A DNA stretch of 64,000 nucleotides from the NCBI RefSeq assembly GCF_014268495.2, contig NZ_CP077087.1, positions 3,475,501 to 3,539,500 on the forward strand. Reading direction: 5' to 3'. Origin of the DNA: Pseudomonas monsensis (GTDB lineage Bacteria > Pseudomonadota > Gammaproteobacteria > Pseudomonadales > Pseudomonadaceae). Below the pieces are notes generated by a model. That model saw only the letters and a program-made list of their open reading frames with translations, did no database searches and had not been told where the DNA came from. The translations under genes and the position numbers were made by a program. Shown here piece by piece: positions 16,938 to 25,654 of the stretch; the stretch's first letter is position 1; each line of letters begins with the position of its first letter.

Positions 16938-16955
16938 TTTGGTGCGCTTTGGTGC
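16938..16955 (+). promoter_or_regulatory. Direct repeat TTTGGTGC, 10-bp period, candidate AraC operator
   Basis: TTTGGTGC occurs at 16938-16945 and again at 16948-16955, one helical turn apart, in the interval between the divergent AraC and puuA genes. This is the spacing used by the two HTH units of AraC proteins. The repeat is read directly; the binding role is inferred. Confidence 0.5.
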
Positions 16956-17079
16956 TGCTTAAAGTGGATAGATGGAACTGCAAGGCTCGCCCAAGATAGT
17001 CGTCAACGCGCCACAGGGGAAGGGGCGGAAGATGAAACCCGCCCTCCCCGGCGTCTATAAAACCAATAACGAGGTCTTT

Positions 17080-18438
17080 ATGAATGCCCCTTTCGATCAG
17101 CTGTTCACGTGGCTGAAAGATCACAAGATTACCGAAGTCGAATGTGTGGTCAGCGACCTGACCGGCATTGCCCGCGGCAAGATCGCACCGACCAACAAGT
17201 TCCTGCATGAGCGAGGCATGCGCCTGCCGGAAAGTGTGCTGCTGCAAACGGTAACCGGGGATTTTGTCGACGACGACATCTACTACGACCTGCTCGATCC
17301 GGCCGATATCGACATGGTCTGCAAGCCCGTCGCCGATGCGGTCTACGTGATTCCATGGGCGATTGAGCCGACCGCAATCGTCATCCATGACACCTTCGAC
17401 AAGTTCGGCAACCCGATCGAACTGTCGCCGCGCAACGTCTTGAAGAAAGTTCTGCAGCTCTACACCGACAAAGGCTGGAAGCCGATTGTTGCCCCGGAAA
17501 TGGAGTTCTACCTGACCCAGCGTTGCGAAGACCCGGACTTGCCGCTCAAGGCGCCGCTGGGGCGCTCGGGCCGTGCGGAAAGTGGCCGGCAGTCGTTCTC
17601 GATCGACGCCGCCAACGAATTCGACCCGTTGTTCGAAGACGTCTACGACTGGTGCGAACTGCAAGGCCTGGACCTCGACACGCTGATCCACGAAGACGGC
17701 CCGGCGCAGATGGAAATCAACTTCCGTCATGGCGACGCCCTGGACCTGGCCGACCAGATCACCGTGTTCAAACGCACCATGCGTGAGGCCGCGCTCAAGC
17801 ACAACGTCGCCGCCACATTCATGGCCAAGCCGATCGGCGACGAGCCGGGCAGCGCCATGCACATTCACCAGAGCGTGGTGGACATCGCCACCGGCAAACC
17901 GGTGTTCGCCAACGCCGACGGGCAGATGAGCGAGCTGTTCTTGCACTACATCGGTGGTCTGCAGAAGTACATCCCGAAAGTGCTGCCGATGTTCGCGCCA
18001 AACGTCAATTCGTTCCGCCGCTTCCTGCCGGACACCTCGGCGCCGGTCAACGTTGAATGGGGTGAAGAAAACCGTACCGTCGGCCTGCGTGTGCCGACCT
18101 CCAGCCCTGAAGCGATGCGCGTGGAAAACCGCTTGCCGGGCGCTGATGCCAACCCGTATCTGGCGATTGCCGCGAGCCTGCTCTGCGGTTACATCGGCAT
18201 GGTCGAAGGCATCGAGCCGAGCGCTGCGGTACAAGGGCGCGCTTACGAACGCCGCAACCTGCGCCTGCCAATCACCATCGAAGACGCGCTGACGCAAATG
18301 GAAGAGTGCGAAACCGTTGCGCAATACCTGGGCGACAAATTCGTGCGCGGCTACGTCGCGGTGAAGCGCGCCGAGCATGAAAACTTCAAGCGCGTGATCA
18401 GCTCGTGGGAGCGTGAGTTCCTGATGCTGAGCGTTTAA
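17080..18438 (+). CDS. puuA: Glutamine synthetase family protein, gamma-glutamylputrescine synthetase
   Basis: The start is the ATG at 17080, about 452 residues, matching the PuuA/SpuB class and shorter than GlnA. Glutamine synthetase signatures include the beta-grasp N-terminus (DLTGIARGKIAP), EMEFYL, GPAQMEINFRHGD, GSAMHIHQS and NRTVGLRVP. The adenylylation-site region of GlnA is lacking, as usual for PuuA. It ligates glutamate to putrescine using ATP in the first step of the gamma-glutamyl route of putrescine catabolism. The next genes encode a polyamine-binding protein and gamma-glutamylputrescine oxidase, which supports this role over ammonia assimilation. The divergent AraC gene is the likely regulator. 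Confidence 0.92.
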   Translation: MNAPFDQLFTWLKDHKITEVECVVSDLTGIARGKIAPTNKFLHERGMRLPESVLLQTVTGDFVDDDIYYDLLDPADIDMVCKPVADAVYVIPWAIEPTAIVIHDTFDKFGNPIELSPRNVLKKVLQLYTDKGWKPIVAPEMEFYLTQRCEDPDLPLKAPLGRSGRAESGRQSFSIDAANEFDPLFEDVYDWCELQGLDLDTLIHEDGPAQMEINFRHGDALDLADQITVFKRTMREAALKHNVAATFMAKPIGDEPGSAMHIHQSVVDIATGKPVFANADGQMSELFLHYIGGLQKYIPKVLPMFAPNVNSFRRFLPDTSAPVNVEWGEENRTVGLRVPTSSPEAMRVENRLPGADANPYLAIAASLLCGYIGMVEGIEPSAAVQGRAYERRNLRLPITIEDALTQMEECETVAQYLGDKFVRGYVAVKRAEHENFKRVISSWEREFLMLSV

Positions 18439-18458
18439 ACCAGATCTGCACAAATCCT

Positions 18459-18547
18459 TGTGGGAGCTGGCTGCCCGCGATGGCGGCGGCACATTCAAAA
18501 ATGAGGTCGAGGCTGCCGTTCTCATCGCGGACACACCCGCTCCCACA
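18459..18547. repeat. REP/BIME pair (GTGGGAGC family)
   Basis: TGTGGGAGC...CCCGCGATGGC at the left and CTCATCGCGG...GCTCCCACA at the right face each other across about 40 bases. The pair lies between puuA and the polyamine-binding protein gene. This is the common fluorescens-group intergenic palindrome. Confidence 0.85.
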
Positions 18548-18595
18548 GGAAGAGTGAAACGCCTGAAAAATCCAATAATTCAAAGAGGTGTCGAT

Positions 18596-19684
18596 ATGCG
18601 TCTGTTGAAATCCATGGTCCCCGCTGCACTGGCGTTGTTGTGCAGCGCCGCCGCACTGGCCCAGCCCCAGGTCAGCGTCTACAACTGGACCGATTACATC
18701 GGTGAAACCACCCTCGCCGACTTCCAGGCCAAGACTGGCATCAAGGTGATCTACGACGTTTTCGACTCCAACGAAACCCTGGAAGGCAAGCTCCTCGCCG
18801 GCCGTACCGGCTACGACGTGGTGGTGCCGTCCAATCACTTCCTCGCGCGTCAGGTGAAGGCCGGCGCCTTCCTCAAACTGGATCGCTCGCAGTTGCCGAA
18901 CTGGAAGAACCTCGACCCGAAACTGCTGGCACTGCTGGAAAAAAACGATCCGGGTAACGCGCACTCGGTGCCGTACCTGTGGGGCACCAACGGCATCGGC
19001 TACAACGTCGACAAGGTCAAGGAGGTGCTGGGCATCGACCACATTGATTCCTGGGCCGTGCTGTTCGAGCCGGAAAACCTGAAGAAACTGACCCAGTGTG
19101 GCGTGTCGATGATGGATTCCGCCGATGAAGTGTTCCCGGCGATCCTTAACTACATGGGCCTGGACCCGCGCAGCGAAAACCCGGAAGACTATAAAAAGGC
19201 CGAAGCCAAACTGCTGAGCATTCGCCCGTACATCACCTATTTCCACTCCTCCAAATACGTGTCCGACCTGGCCAACGGCGATATCTGTGTGGCGTTCGGT
19301 TATTCCGGCGACGTGTTCCAGGCCGCCAACCGCGCCAAGGAAGCCAGGAACGGCGTGAATATCGCCTACGCGATCCCGAAAGAAGGTGCCAACCTCTGGT
19401 TCGACTTGCTGGCCATTCCCTCCGACGCGAGCAATGCCAAAGAGGCCCACGCCTTCATTAATTACCTGCTCGATCCACAAGTGATCGCCAAGGTCAGCGC
19501 CTCGGTCGGTTACGCCAACCCGAACCCGGCCGCCAAGCAGTACATGGATCAGGAGCTGGTCAATAACCCTGAGGTTTATCCGTCGCAAGCGGTGCTCGAC
19601 AAGCTCTACATCTCCTCTACCCCGCCCCAGGCCATCATGCGTTTGATGACCCGCTCCTGGAGCAAAGTGAAGTCGAACAAATGA
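18596..19684 (+). CDS. Polyamine ABC transporter substrate-binding protein (PotF/SpuD-like)
   Basis: From the ATG at 18596 the protein has 362 residues with a Sec signal peptide of about 21 residues ending in ALAQ. The mature protein begins QVSVYNWTDYIGETT, the hallmark of PotF/SpuD/SpuE periplasmic polyamine receptors. Binding-pocket segments include DVFDSNETLEGKLL and YDVVVPSNHFLARQ, and later CVAFGYSGDVFQAA. The matching ATPase and permeases are not in this locus, so it must share membrane components encoded elsewhere or act as a sensor. Its stop overlaps the puuB start by 4 bases (ATGA), which couples it to catabolism. Confidence 0.93.
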   Translation: MRLLKSMVPAALALLCSAAALAQPQVSVYNWTDYIGETTLADFQAKTGIKVIYDVFDSNETLEGKLLAGRTGYDVVVPSNHFLARQVKAGAFLKLDRSQLPNWKNLDPKLLALLEKNDPGNAHSVPYLWGTNGIGYNVDKVKEVLGIDHIDSWAVLFEPENLKKLTQCGVSMMDSADEVFPAILNYMGLDPRSENPEDYKKAEAKLLSIRPYITYFHSSKYVSDLANGDICVAFGYSGDVFQAANRAKEARNGVNIAYAIPKEGANLWFDLLAIPSDASNAKEAHAFINYLLDPQVIAKVSASVGYANPNPAAKQYMDQELVNNPEVYPSQAVLDKLYISSTPPQAIMRLMTRSWSKVKSNK

Positions 19685-20982
19685 ATCAGTACACCGAAGA
19701 ACACGCGCGCTCCTATTACGCTGCATCGGCTCGGGCGAGCACGCCTTACCTCAGGCTGGACGGCGATGTGAGTGCCGATGTCTGCGTGATCGGCGGCGGC
19801 TTCACCGGGGTCAACACCGCCATTGAACTGGCTCAGCGCGGGCTGTCGGTGGTGTTGATCGAAGCCCGGCGGATCGGTTGGGGGGCCAGCGGGCGCAATG
19901 GCGGCCAGTTGATCCGCGGCATCGGCCATGCAGTGGACGGCTTCGCAAAATATGTCGGTCAGGAGGGCGTGCGCTATTTGCACCGTGCCGGGATCGACTC
20001 GGTGGAGCTGGTGCGCCAGCGCATCGCCGATAACGTTATCGAATGCGACCTGCGTTGGGGCTTCTGCGAGCTGGCCAACACGCCCGCGCAGTTCGCAGCC
20101 TTCCAGCAAGAGCAAGTCGATCTGGCCGAACTTGGCTATGCCCACGAAACCCGCCTGGTTGGCCCCGAGCAGATCCGTCAGCAGGTGGTCAATGCCGATG
20201 GGTATGCCGGTGGTCTGGTCGACATGGGCTCGGGTCACTTGCATCCGCTGGATCTGGTCCAGGGCGAGGCCCGCCTGGCGGCTTCACTCGGCGTGCGCAT
20301 CTTCGAGCAGAGCCCGGTGCTGGAAATCATCCACGGCCAAACCGTGCAAGTGCGCTGCGCGGGCGGCAGCGTGCGCGCCGGCAGTCTGGTGCTCGGTTGC
20401 AACGCGCACCTGGACGACCTCGAACAGCAACTCAGCGGTAAAGTGCTGCCCGCCGGCAGCTACATCATCGCCACTGAACCGCTGTCCGAAGCACGTGCGC
20501 GGCAACTGATTCCGCATAACCTCGCGCTGTGCGACCAGAAAGTCGGTCTTGATTACTATCGGCTCTCGGCTGATCGGCGCTTGCTGTTCGGCGGCGCCTG
20601 TCATTATTCCGGACGCGATCCGGCGGACATCGCCGCGTATATGCGACCGAAAATGCTCAAGGTCTTCCCGCAACTGGCGGACTTGCGCATCGACTACCAG
20701 TGGGGCGGCAAGATCGGCATCACCGCCAACCGCTTCCCGCAGGTCGGCCGGCTCAAACAGCATCCAAACGTGTTCTATGCCCAAGGTTATTCCGGGCATG
20801 GCCTGAACGTGACGCACTGGTGCGCGAAGCTGCTCGGCGAAGCCATTCATGCCGGGCACAGCCAGGGCATGGACGTGTTCAGCGGCGTGCCACATATGAC
20901 GTTCCCCGGCGGCCCGGCCCTGCGTTCGCCGCTGCTGGCACTGGGTATGTTCTGGTATCGCCTGCGGGAAATCCTCGGCTGA
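19681..20982 (+). CDS. puuB: Gamma-glutamylputrescine oxidase (FAD-dependent)
   Basis: A 433-residue DAO-family flavoprotein with the dinucleotide-binding signature ADVCVIGGGFTGVNTAIELAQRG and the family motif GWGASGRNGGQL. The C-terminal segment QGYSGHGLNVTH closes the FAD site. It oxidises gamma-glutamylputrescine to the aldehyde with release of ammonia and hydrogen peroxide in the cytoplasm. The start overlaps the binding-protein stop (ATGA), and puuA lies two genes upstream. No puuC or puuD homologue follows, so the later steps must be encoded elsewhere. Confidence 0.92.
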   Translation: MNQYTEEHARSYYAASARASTPYLRLDGDVSADVCVIGGGFTGVNTAIELAQRGLSVVLIEARRIGWGASGRNGGQLIRGIGHAVDGFAKYVGQEGVRYLHRAGIDSVELVRQRIADNVIECDLRWGFCELANTPAQFAAFQQEQVDLAELGYAHETRLVGPEQIRQQVVNADGYAGGLVDMGSGHLHPLDLVQGEARLAASLGVRIFEQSPVLEIIHGQTVQVRCAGGSVRAGSLVLGCNAHLDDLEQQLSGKVLPAGSYIIATEPLSEARARQLIPHNLALCDQKVGLDYYRLSADRRLLFGGACHYSGRDPADIAAYMRPKMLKVFPQLADLRIDYQWGGKIGITANRFPQVGRLKQHPNVFYAQGYSGHGLNVTHWCAKLLGEAIHAGHSQGMDVFSGVPHMTFPGGPALRSPLLALGMFWYRLREILG

Positions 20983-20997
20983 CGCAATATCGTCCTG

Positions 20998-21025
20998 GTG
21001 GCGAGGGAGCTCGCTCCCTCGCCAC
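20998..21025. repeat. Perfect palindromic REP (GTGGCGAGGGAGC family)
   Basis: A 28-bp near-continuous palindrome, GTGGCGAGGGAGCT and its complement, lies 15 bp after puuB. It may also serve as a transcript-end hairpin; no T-run follows. Confidence 0.85.
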
Positions 21026-21160
21026 AAGTCACTGCCCCCTCACGCTGTTCCGCAGCTCGCGAGCTATACACATTTGCTCTATCGCCAAGCACTTCTATAT
21101 TGATGAAGTGCTTTTGCGTTCCTGACGCTCAGTGTGCCCAATAAACCAAGGAGGACCTGG

Positions 21161-22816
21161 ATGAAGTCGTCAGCCGTCGATGAGCCGCGAGCACCGGGCC
21201 AGGCCCCGATCAAAACCCGCCGCTTCAGCATCTCGCTGGTGTGGATCGTCCCGATCGTAGCAGTGTTGGTGGGCATTTCGTTGGTGGTGCACAACCTGAT
21301 GCAGGAAGGCCCGACGATCATCGTCAACTTCAAGACCGGCAGCGGCCTGACGGCCAACAAGACCGAGGTCAAATACCGCAACGTGGTCATCGGTCAGGTG
21401 ACGGACGTCGAGTTGAGTGGCGACCAGAAAAGCGTCGACGCCACCATCAAATTGGCCAAACAGGCGCAAACTTTCACTCGCGAAGATTCACAGTTCTGGG
21501 TGGTGCGCCCACGCATTGGCGCCGGCGGTGTTTCAGGCATCGACACCCTGCTTTCCGGTGACTACATCGGTGCCGACATCGGCCAGTCCAATAGCCATTC
21601 AAAGCACTTCAAAGGTCTGGAGAATCCGCCGCCGATCACCTATGGCGAACCCGGCAAGCGCTTCATGCTGCATGCACCGGACCTCGGTTCGCTGGACATC
21701 GGCTCTCCGGTTTACTACCGCAAGATTCCGGTCGGCCAAGTGGTCACCTACGCCCTCAACCCCGAAGGCAAAGGGGTCGATATCGAAGTGTTCATTCACT
21801 CGCCGAACGACGCGTTCGTCACCGAAAACACGCGCTTCTGGAATGCCAGCGGCATCGACATCAATGTCGGTGCCAACGGCTTCGCCGTGAAGACCGAATC
21901 GCTGTCGACCCTGCTGGTGGGCGGTATTGCCTTCCGTGCCCCGGATTACAGCCCCAACGATGTGGCCGCCACCGATGACAGGGATTTCGAACTGTTCGCC
22001 GACCAGCAGACCGCCCTCGCCCCGCCGAACGGCAAGGCGCAATACATGGTGTTGCGTTTCGACCAGTCGTTGCGCGGACTCAAGGTCGATGCGCCGGTTG
22101 AGTTCCTCGGTATGGAAATCGGCCGAGTCGTGGGCATCAACCTGGATTTCGATGCGAAAAAACGCACGTTCCCCCTCAACGTCGGCATCGTCATTTATCC
22201 GCAGCGTCTCGGTCAGGCCTATAAAAAGATGCTCAGCGAATTCAAGCACGACCCCAACGACGAAGCCGCCGGCATCCGTCTGCTGGGCACCTTCGTCGAT
22301 AATGGCCTGCGCGCCCAGGCCCGCAGTGGCAACCTGCTGACCGGCCAGTTGTACATCGCGCTGGACTTCTTCCCGAAAGCGGAGAAAGTCGCGTTCGATC
22401 CGAGCGCTCGCCCGGTCGTTTTGCCGACCGTTCCCGGCAGTCTCGAACAACTGCAGGAAAAGCTCGAAGCGATGGTCGACAAGCTCAACAAACTGCCGGT
22501 TGAACGCATTGCCGGTAACCTCGACAGCAATCTGGTCGAGCTGCGCAAAAGCCTGACGCAGTTCAACGCAAAAACCCTGCCGGGCGTGCAGAACACCCTG
22601 GCCGACGTGAGCAAAACCTTGCAGTCCGCCAGTTCGACTTTGGCCGAAGATTCGCCACAGCGTGAAAAACTCACCGAAACCCTCGATGAACTCGGGCGCA
22701 TGTCGCGCTCGCTGCGGGAGCTGTCGGACTATCTCGGCCGGCATCCGGAATCGTTGATCCGTGGTCGTCCCGACAACGCCGCACCGCTGGATCTGAAAGG
22801 GCCACCGCGCAATTGA
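21161..22816 (+). CDS. pqiB: Intermembrane transport protein PqiB (three MCE domains)
   Basis: The ATG at 21161 follows AAGGAGG closely and gives 551 residues, close to E. coli PqiB. One N-terminal transmembrane helix (about residues 20-42) is followed by three MlaD/MCE domains beginning near GPTIIVNFKTGSGL, GKRFMLHAPDLGSLDIG and QYMVLRFDQSLRGLKVD. A C-terminal helical region (EQLQEKLEAMVDKLNKL onward) forms the channel needle in this family. PqiB rings bridge the inner and outer membranes and move lipids. pqiC follows after 16 bp. The usual integral-membrane partner PqiA is not in front; only 178 bp and a REP separate this gene from puuB. Confidence 0.93.
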   Translation: MKSSAVDEPRAPGQAPIKTRRFSISLVWIVPIVAVLVGISLVVHNLMQEGPTIIVNFKTGSGLTANKTEVKYRNVVIGQVTDVELSGDQKSVDATIKLAKQAQTFTREDSQFWVVRPRIGAGGVSGIDTLLSGDYIGADIGQSNSHSKHFKGLENPPPITYGEPGKRFMLHAPDLGSLDIGSPVYYRKIPVGQVVTYALNPEGKGVDIEVFIHSPNDAFVTENTRFWNASGIDINVGANGFAVKTESLSTLLVGGIAFRAPDYSPNDVAATDDRDFELFADQQTALAPPNGKAQYMVLRFDQSLRGLKVDAPVEFLGMEIGRVVGINLDFDAKKRTFPLNVGIVIYPQRLGQAYKKMLSEFKHDPNDEAAGIRLLGTFVDNGLRAQARSGNLLTGQLYIALDFFPKAEKVAFDPSARPVVLPTVPGSLEQLQEKLEAMVDKLNKLPVERIAGNLDSNLVELRKSLTQFNAKTLPGVQNTLADVSKTLQSASSTLAEDSPQREKLTETLDELGRMSRSLRELSDYLGRHPESLIRGRPDNAAPLDLKGPPRN

Positions 22817-22832
22817 GCACAGGAGTCAGACC

Positions 22833-23384
22833 ATGGCTGCACCGTTGAAGATCACCGTGCTCGCCGCGTGCCTGCTACTCGGCGCGTGTCGCAGCGACCC
22901 CATCAGTTTTCACACCCTGACCCCGGTGCAATTGCCCAACACCCGGGCCGGCGCGCAGATCCCCATCGAGGGAATCACGGTGCCGCCGCAGGTCGACCGG
23001 CCGCAAATCGTCATCCGCCAGGGCAACAGCGGCCTGGCGATTCTGGAAACCCAATGGTGGGGCGCGAGTCTGGCGGATGAGTTGCGCAGCGCGCTCAGCG
23101 ATCAACTGAGCAATACCGGCAGTCACGGTAATGTCTCGGTGCGCATCGACGTGCAGCGGTTCGATTCAATCCCTGGCCAGTACGGGCTGATCGACGTCAA
23201 ATGGCGCCTGCGCCCCAGCGGTGCGGCGGACAACAGCCTGCTGACGTGTCGCTCCACGTTGCAAACGCCGTCAGGTCCGGGGATTGACGATCTGGTGGTC
23301 GCGCAGCAGAACAATGTCAGACGCCTGGCGGCCTTGATCAGTCAGGCGGCGGGCAACTCCCGCGCCTGCCCGCCAGTCTCTTGA
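22833..23384 (+). CDS. pqiC: PqiC family lipoprotein
   Basis: A 183-residue protein with a lipoprotein signal and lipobox LLGAC (cysteine at about residue 19). The body matches the PqiC/ABC-transport auxiliary lipoprotein family, with SFHTLTP after the lipobox and SLADELRSALSDQLSN in the middle. It should sit in the inner leaflet of the outer membrane and cap the PqiB channel. Its last 43 bases overlap the end of the convergent histidine-kinase gene, an unusual tail-to-tail overlap. Confidence 0.9.
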   Translation: MAAPLKITVLAACLLLGACRSDPISFHTLTPVQLPNTRAGAQIPIEGITVPPQVDRPQIVIRQGNSGLAILETQWWGASLADELRSALSDQLSNTGSHGNVSVRIDVQRFDSIPGQYGLIDVKWRLRPSGAADNSLLTCRSTLQTPSGPGIDDLVVAQQNNVRRLAALISQAAGNSRACPPVS

Positions 23385-24655
23385 ATCGCCGGCGATAGCG
23401 TGACTGTGAAGCGGCAGCCATTAGGCTCGCGGGTCACCAGTTGCACCTGCCACTGTTGATGGCTGCAGATTCGCTGCACCAGGGACAGCCCCAACCCAAG
23501 GCCTTCACCGCGCTGCTCATCACCGCGCACGAACGGTTGAAACATGGCATGGCGTTTCTCTTCGGGGATACCGATGCCACTGTCTTCGACGACGAAGCTG
23601 TCATTGAGCAGGGTCAATCGCACAAAACCCTGATCGGTGTAATGCCAGGCATTGCGCAACAGATTGCCCATCACCGACTGCAGGAGCGTCAGGTCATAGC
23701 GCCCGTTACCGGCCAGCTTCGGCTCATAGACAAACTCCAGGCCTTTTTCACCGATCAATCGTCCCCAGACTTCCACCTGGGCATCGGCGATTTCCTTGAG
23801 CGTGCACGTGGCGGCAGTTCCGAGTTCTTCGGGTTTGCGCGCGAGCATCAAAAAGGTCTCGACCAGTTGTCGCATTTCACTGCTGGCCCGGGCTATGCGC
23901 CTGACTTGCTCGGTGGAACGTGGTTCAAGCGACGGATTGGCCAACAACAGCTCGCAGGAGCTGGCCAGCACCATCAACGGCGTGCGCAGTTCATGGCTCA
24001 CGTCACTGGTGAAGAGCTTTTCCCGATTCAGGGTGGCTCTCAACCGGCCCAGAGTCTGATCGAAGGACAGTGCCAGCGCCCCGACCTCGTCATCGGCGTA
24101 GTCGGGCTGCAGTGCCGGGGCCATCGAGATCAACTGATCGCGATGACGAACCTGACGCGCCAGGCGAATCACCGGCGCCATGACCTGGCGCGCCAACAGC
24201 CTGCCGAGGGCGACGGCCAGCATGACGCTGAGGATGAAACCGACGATCACCACGACGAACAACAGGTGCTCACGTTGCTCGAAGCTTTCCTGATTGCGCA
24301 GCAGCACGTATTTGCGACCGCCGACAGCGTCGACCATGGCGTAGAAGTCATCACCGTTGAAGCTGATTTCCTGGAATCCCAGGGGCAGACTGGCCAGGGG
24401 TTCCGTCAGCGCCATGGGACCGGGGCCGTCCTCGAAAAAAAACAATTCGCTCTTTTCCGGCTCATGCCGCCATTGGTTGATGTCGTCCATCGCCAGCAAC
24501 CGGCGTAAACCGCCGCTCAGGGCCGTCATGGTCAGCTTGTGTTCAACCACATGTACGGTGGCGACAATGCCCATGGCGAACACACCGGCAACCAGAGCGC
24601 TCATCAAGGCGAACACGATCACAATCCGGTTGGCGAGGCTTTGCTTGAGGTCCAT
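23342..24655 (-). CDS. Sensor histidine kinase, ColS-like, with no adjacent response regulator
   Basis: From the ATG at 24655 (an in-frame TTG lies at 24664) the protein is 437 residues. Two membrane helices (about 10-34 and 130-152) enclose a periplasmic domain of about 95 residues. HAMP linker, DHp and ATPase domains follow: H-box FTSDVSHELRTP with H221, N-box MGNLLRNAWHY, G1 EDSGIGIP and G2 EGLGLGLS. The periplasmic part has HVVE at 35-38 and ESFE at 123-126, resembling the HxxE and ExxE metal ligands described for the Fe3+/Zn2+ sensor ColS. No response regulator gene is adjacent. It lies divergent from an Ais-like phosphatase gene and close to two arn blocks, so a role in controlling LPS modification is likely but inferred. 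Confidence 0.88.
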   Translation of the reverse strand: MDLKQSLANRIVIVFALMSALVAGVFAMGIVATVHVVEHKLTMTALSGGLRRLLAMDDINQWRHEPEKSELFFFEDGPGPMALTEPLASLPLGFQEISFNGDDFYAMVDAVGGRKYVLLRNQESFEQREHLLFVVVIVGFILSVMLAVALGRLLARQVMAPVIRLARQVRHRDQLISMAPALQPDYADDEVGALALSFDQTLGRLRATLNREKLFTSDVSHELRTPLMVLASSCELLLANPSLEPRSTEQVRRIARASSEMRQLVETFLMLARKPEELGTAATCTLKEIADAQVEVWGRLIGEKGLEFVYEPKLAGNGRYDLTLLQSVMGNLLRNAWHYTDQGFVRLTLLNDSFVVEDSGIGIPEEKRHAMFQPFVRGDEQRGEGLGLGLSLVQRICSHQQWQVQLVTREPNGCRFTVTLSPAIQETGGQARELPAA

Positions 24656-24973
24656 CCGCTTCAATGACTCCAGTACTGATATCAGAACAACACGCCAGCT
24701 TGCGCACGATGCCGTTGCTCAAAGGGCGCAGCTTCGCCTCCAGCGTCGCTGTTGTTAAGTAGCACCGATAAACAAAATGAGTATTTGAGTTTATTTATCA
24801 AATAGTCGTTTTAGTTAAAACTCCGTGGCCCTCGCAAATTTTTCACATGTTCTTCACTGCTCTGCCACGACTGTGGACGTAGTGTTCAGCAGCCATTCAA
24901 GTAAATCTCCGTAAAGTAACTTCCTCCTGGGGCTTACGTTGCACTTTACGTGTGAACTGAATGGAACTCGGGA
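24656..24973. promoter_or_regulatory. Divergent AT-rich interval between the kinase and the histidine phosphatase
   Basis: A 318-bp interval without a gene. The part from 24770 to 24860 is much richer in A+T than its surroundings and holds the direct repeat annotated at 24839-24857. The two divergent genes start at its edges. I see no small gene or RNA in it. Confidence 0.5.
24839..24857 (+). promoter_or_regulatory. Direct repeat TTTTTCAC-N3-TTCTTCAC, candidate response-regulator site
   Basis: TTTTTCAC (24839-24846) and TTCTTCAC (24850-24857) are spaced 11 bp start to start, the geometry used by OmpR-family regulators. The word matches the TTTTTCAC core I recall for P. putida ColR sites. A closely similar pair with the same spacing lies in front of arnB at 34147-34165. 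Confidence 0.55.
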
Positions 24974-25654
24974 ATGACAAGAGGCAACGTCGTGGTTGAA
25001 TTAGTACAAATACAATCGGCATCCAAACGATGGGATCTGTCTCGCCCGCGCACCTGGGCGGTGATCGCTGTCGGCTTGCTGCTGAGTGCACTGATTTGCG
25101 GCTTCGCCTGGATGCAACGCTCGCCCGCCAACCTGCGTTATGCCAGCGCCTCGGCCACTCAGGAATGGGTGAAAGCCTGGCAGGCCGGCGAGGTGGTCGC
25201 GCTGGTGCGCCATACCGAACGTTGCGACCGTTCGACCAATACGTGCCTGGGGCCGGCAGACGGTATCACCCAGATCGGCAGCACTGCTGCAACCGGCATC
25301 GGCCGGGCCTTCACGCAACTGGGGCTGCAGAACACCCAGGTCTTCAGCAGCCCGCTGACGCGCACCCTGCAGACCGCCCATTACATGTTCGGCCACGACG
25401 CCGTAGCCCAGGAATGGCTGGAAGTGTGCGGCCCGACCTTGCGCAATGACGTCGTGGCGCACAAGACGCCCGGGCAAAACATGATCCTGGTGACCCACAG
25501 CGGTTGCATCAGCGACTTTGAAAAACAGACCGGCTACCCCCGTGCCGTCGCTGCGGAATATGGCAGCGCAGTGCTGGTGCAAATTGATCCCAAGGGTCAA
25601 CTCAACGTCATTGGCATCATGAACCCGGACGGCTGGCCACAATTGAACAAATAA
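24974..25654 (+). CDS. Histidine phosphatase family protein (Ais/PmrG-like, LPS-associated)
   Basis: The protein is 226 residues from the ATG at 24974; a GTG at 24992 with GAGG in front is an alternative start. A single N-terminal membrane helix (about 28-47) places the catalytic domain in the periplasm. The phosphohistidine signature is VRHTER with R79, H80 and R83, followed by SSPLTRTLQTAH and the second catalytic histidine in VTHSG. This matches the branch-2 phosphatases Ais/PmrG, which remove phosphate from heptose in the LPS core and are induced with lipid A modification genes. The neighbouring kinase, ArnT paralogue and shared upstream repeat fit that role. Confidence 0.85.
   Translation: MTRGNVVVELVQIQSASKRWDLSRPRTWAVIAVGLLLSALICGFAWMQRSPANLRYASASATQEWVKAWQAGEVVALVRHTERCDRSTNTCLGPADGITQIGSTAATGIGRAFTQLGLQNTQVFSSPLTRTLQTAHYMFGHDAVAQEWLEVCGPTLRNDVVAHKTPGQNMILVTHSGCISDFEKQTGYPRAVAAEYGSAVLVQIDPKGQLNVIGIMNPDGWPQLNK

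Noticed and set aside
16918..18546. Minus-strand open frame running antisense through puuA and in frame with the AraC gene (844 codons in all)
   Set aside because: Only the 16012-16917 part has AraC-family signatures and a ribosome site. The rest is the complement of puuA and lacks any domain; high GC leaves such frames open.
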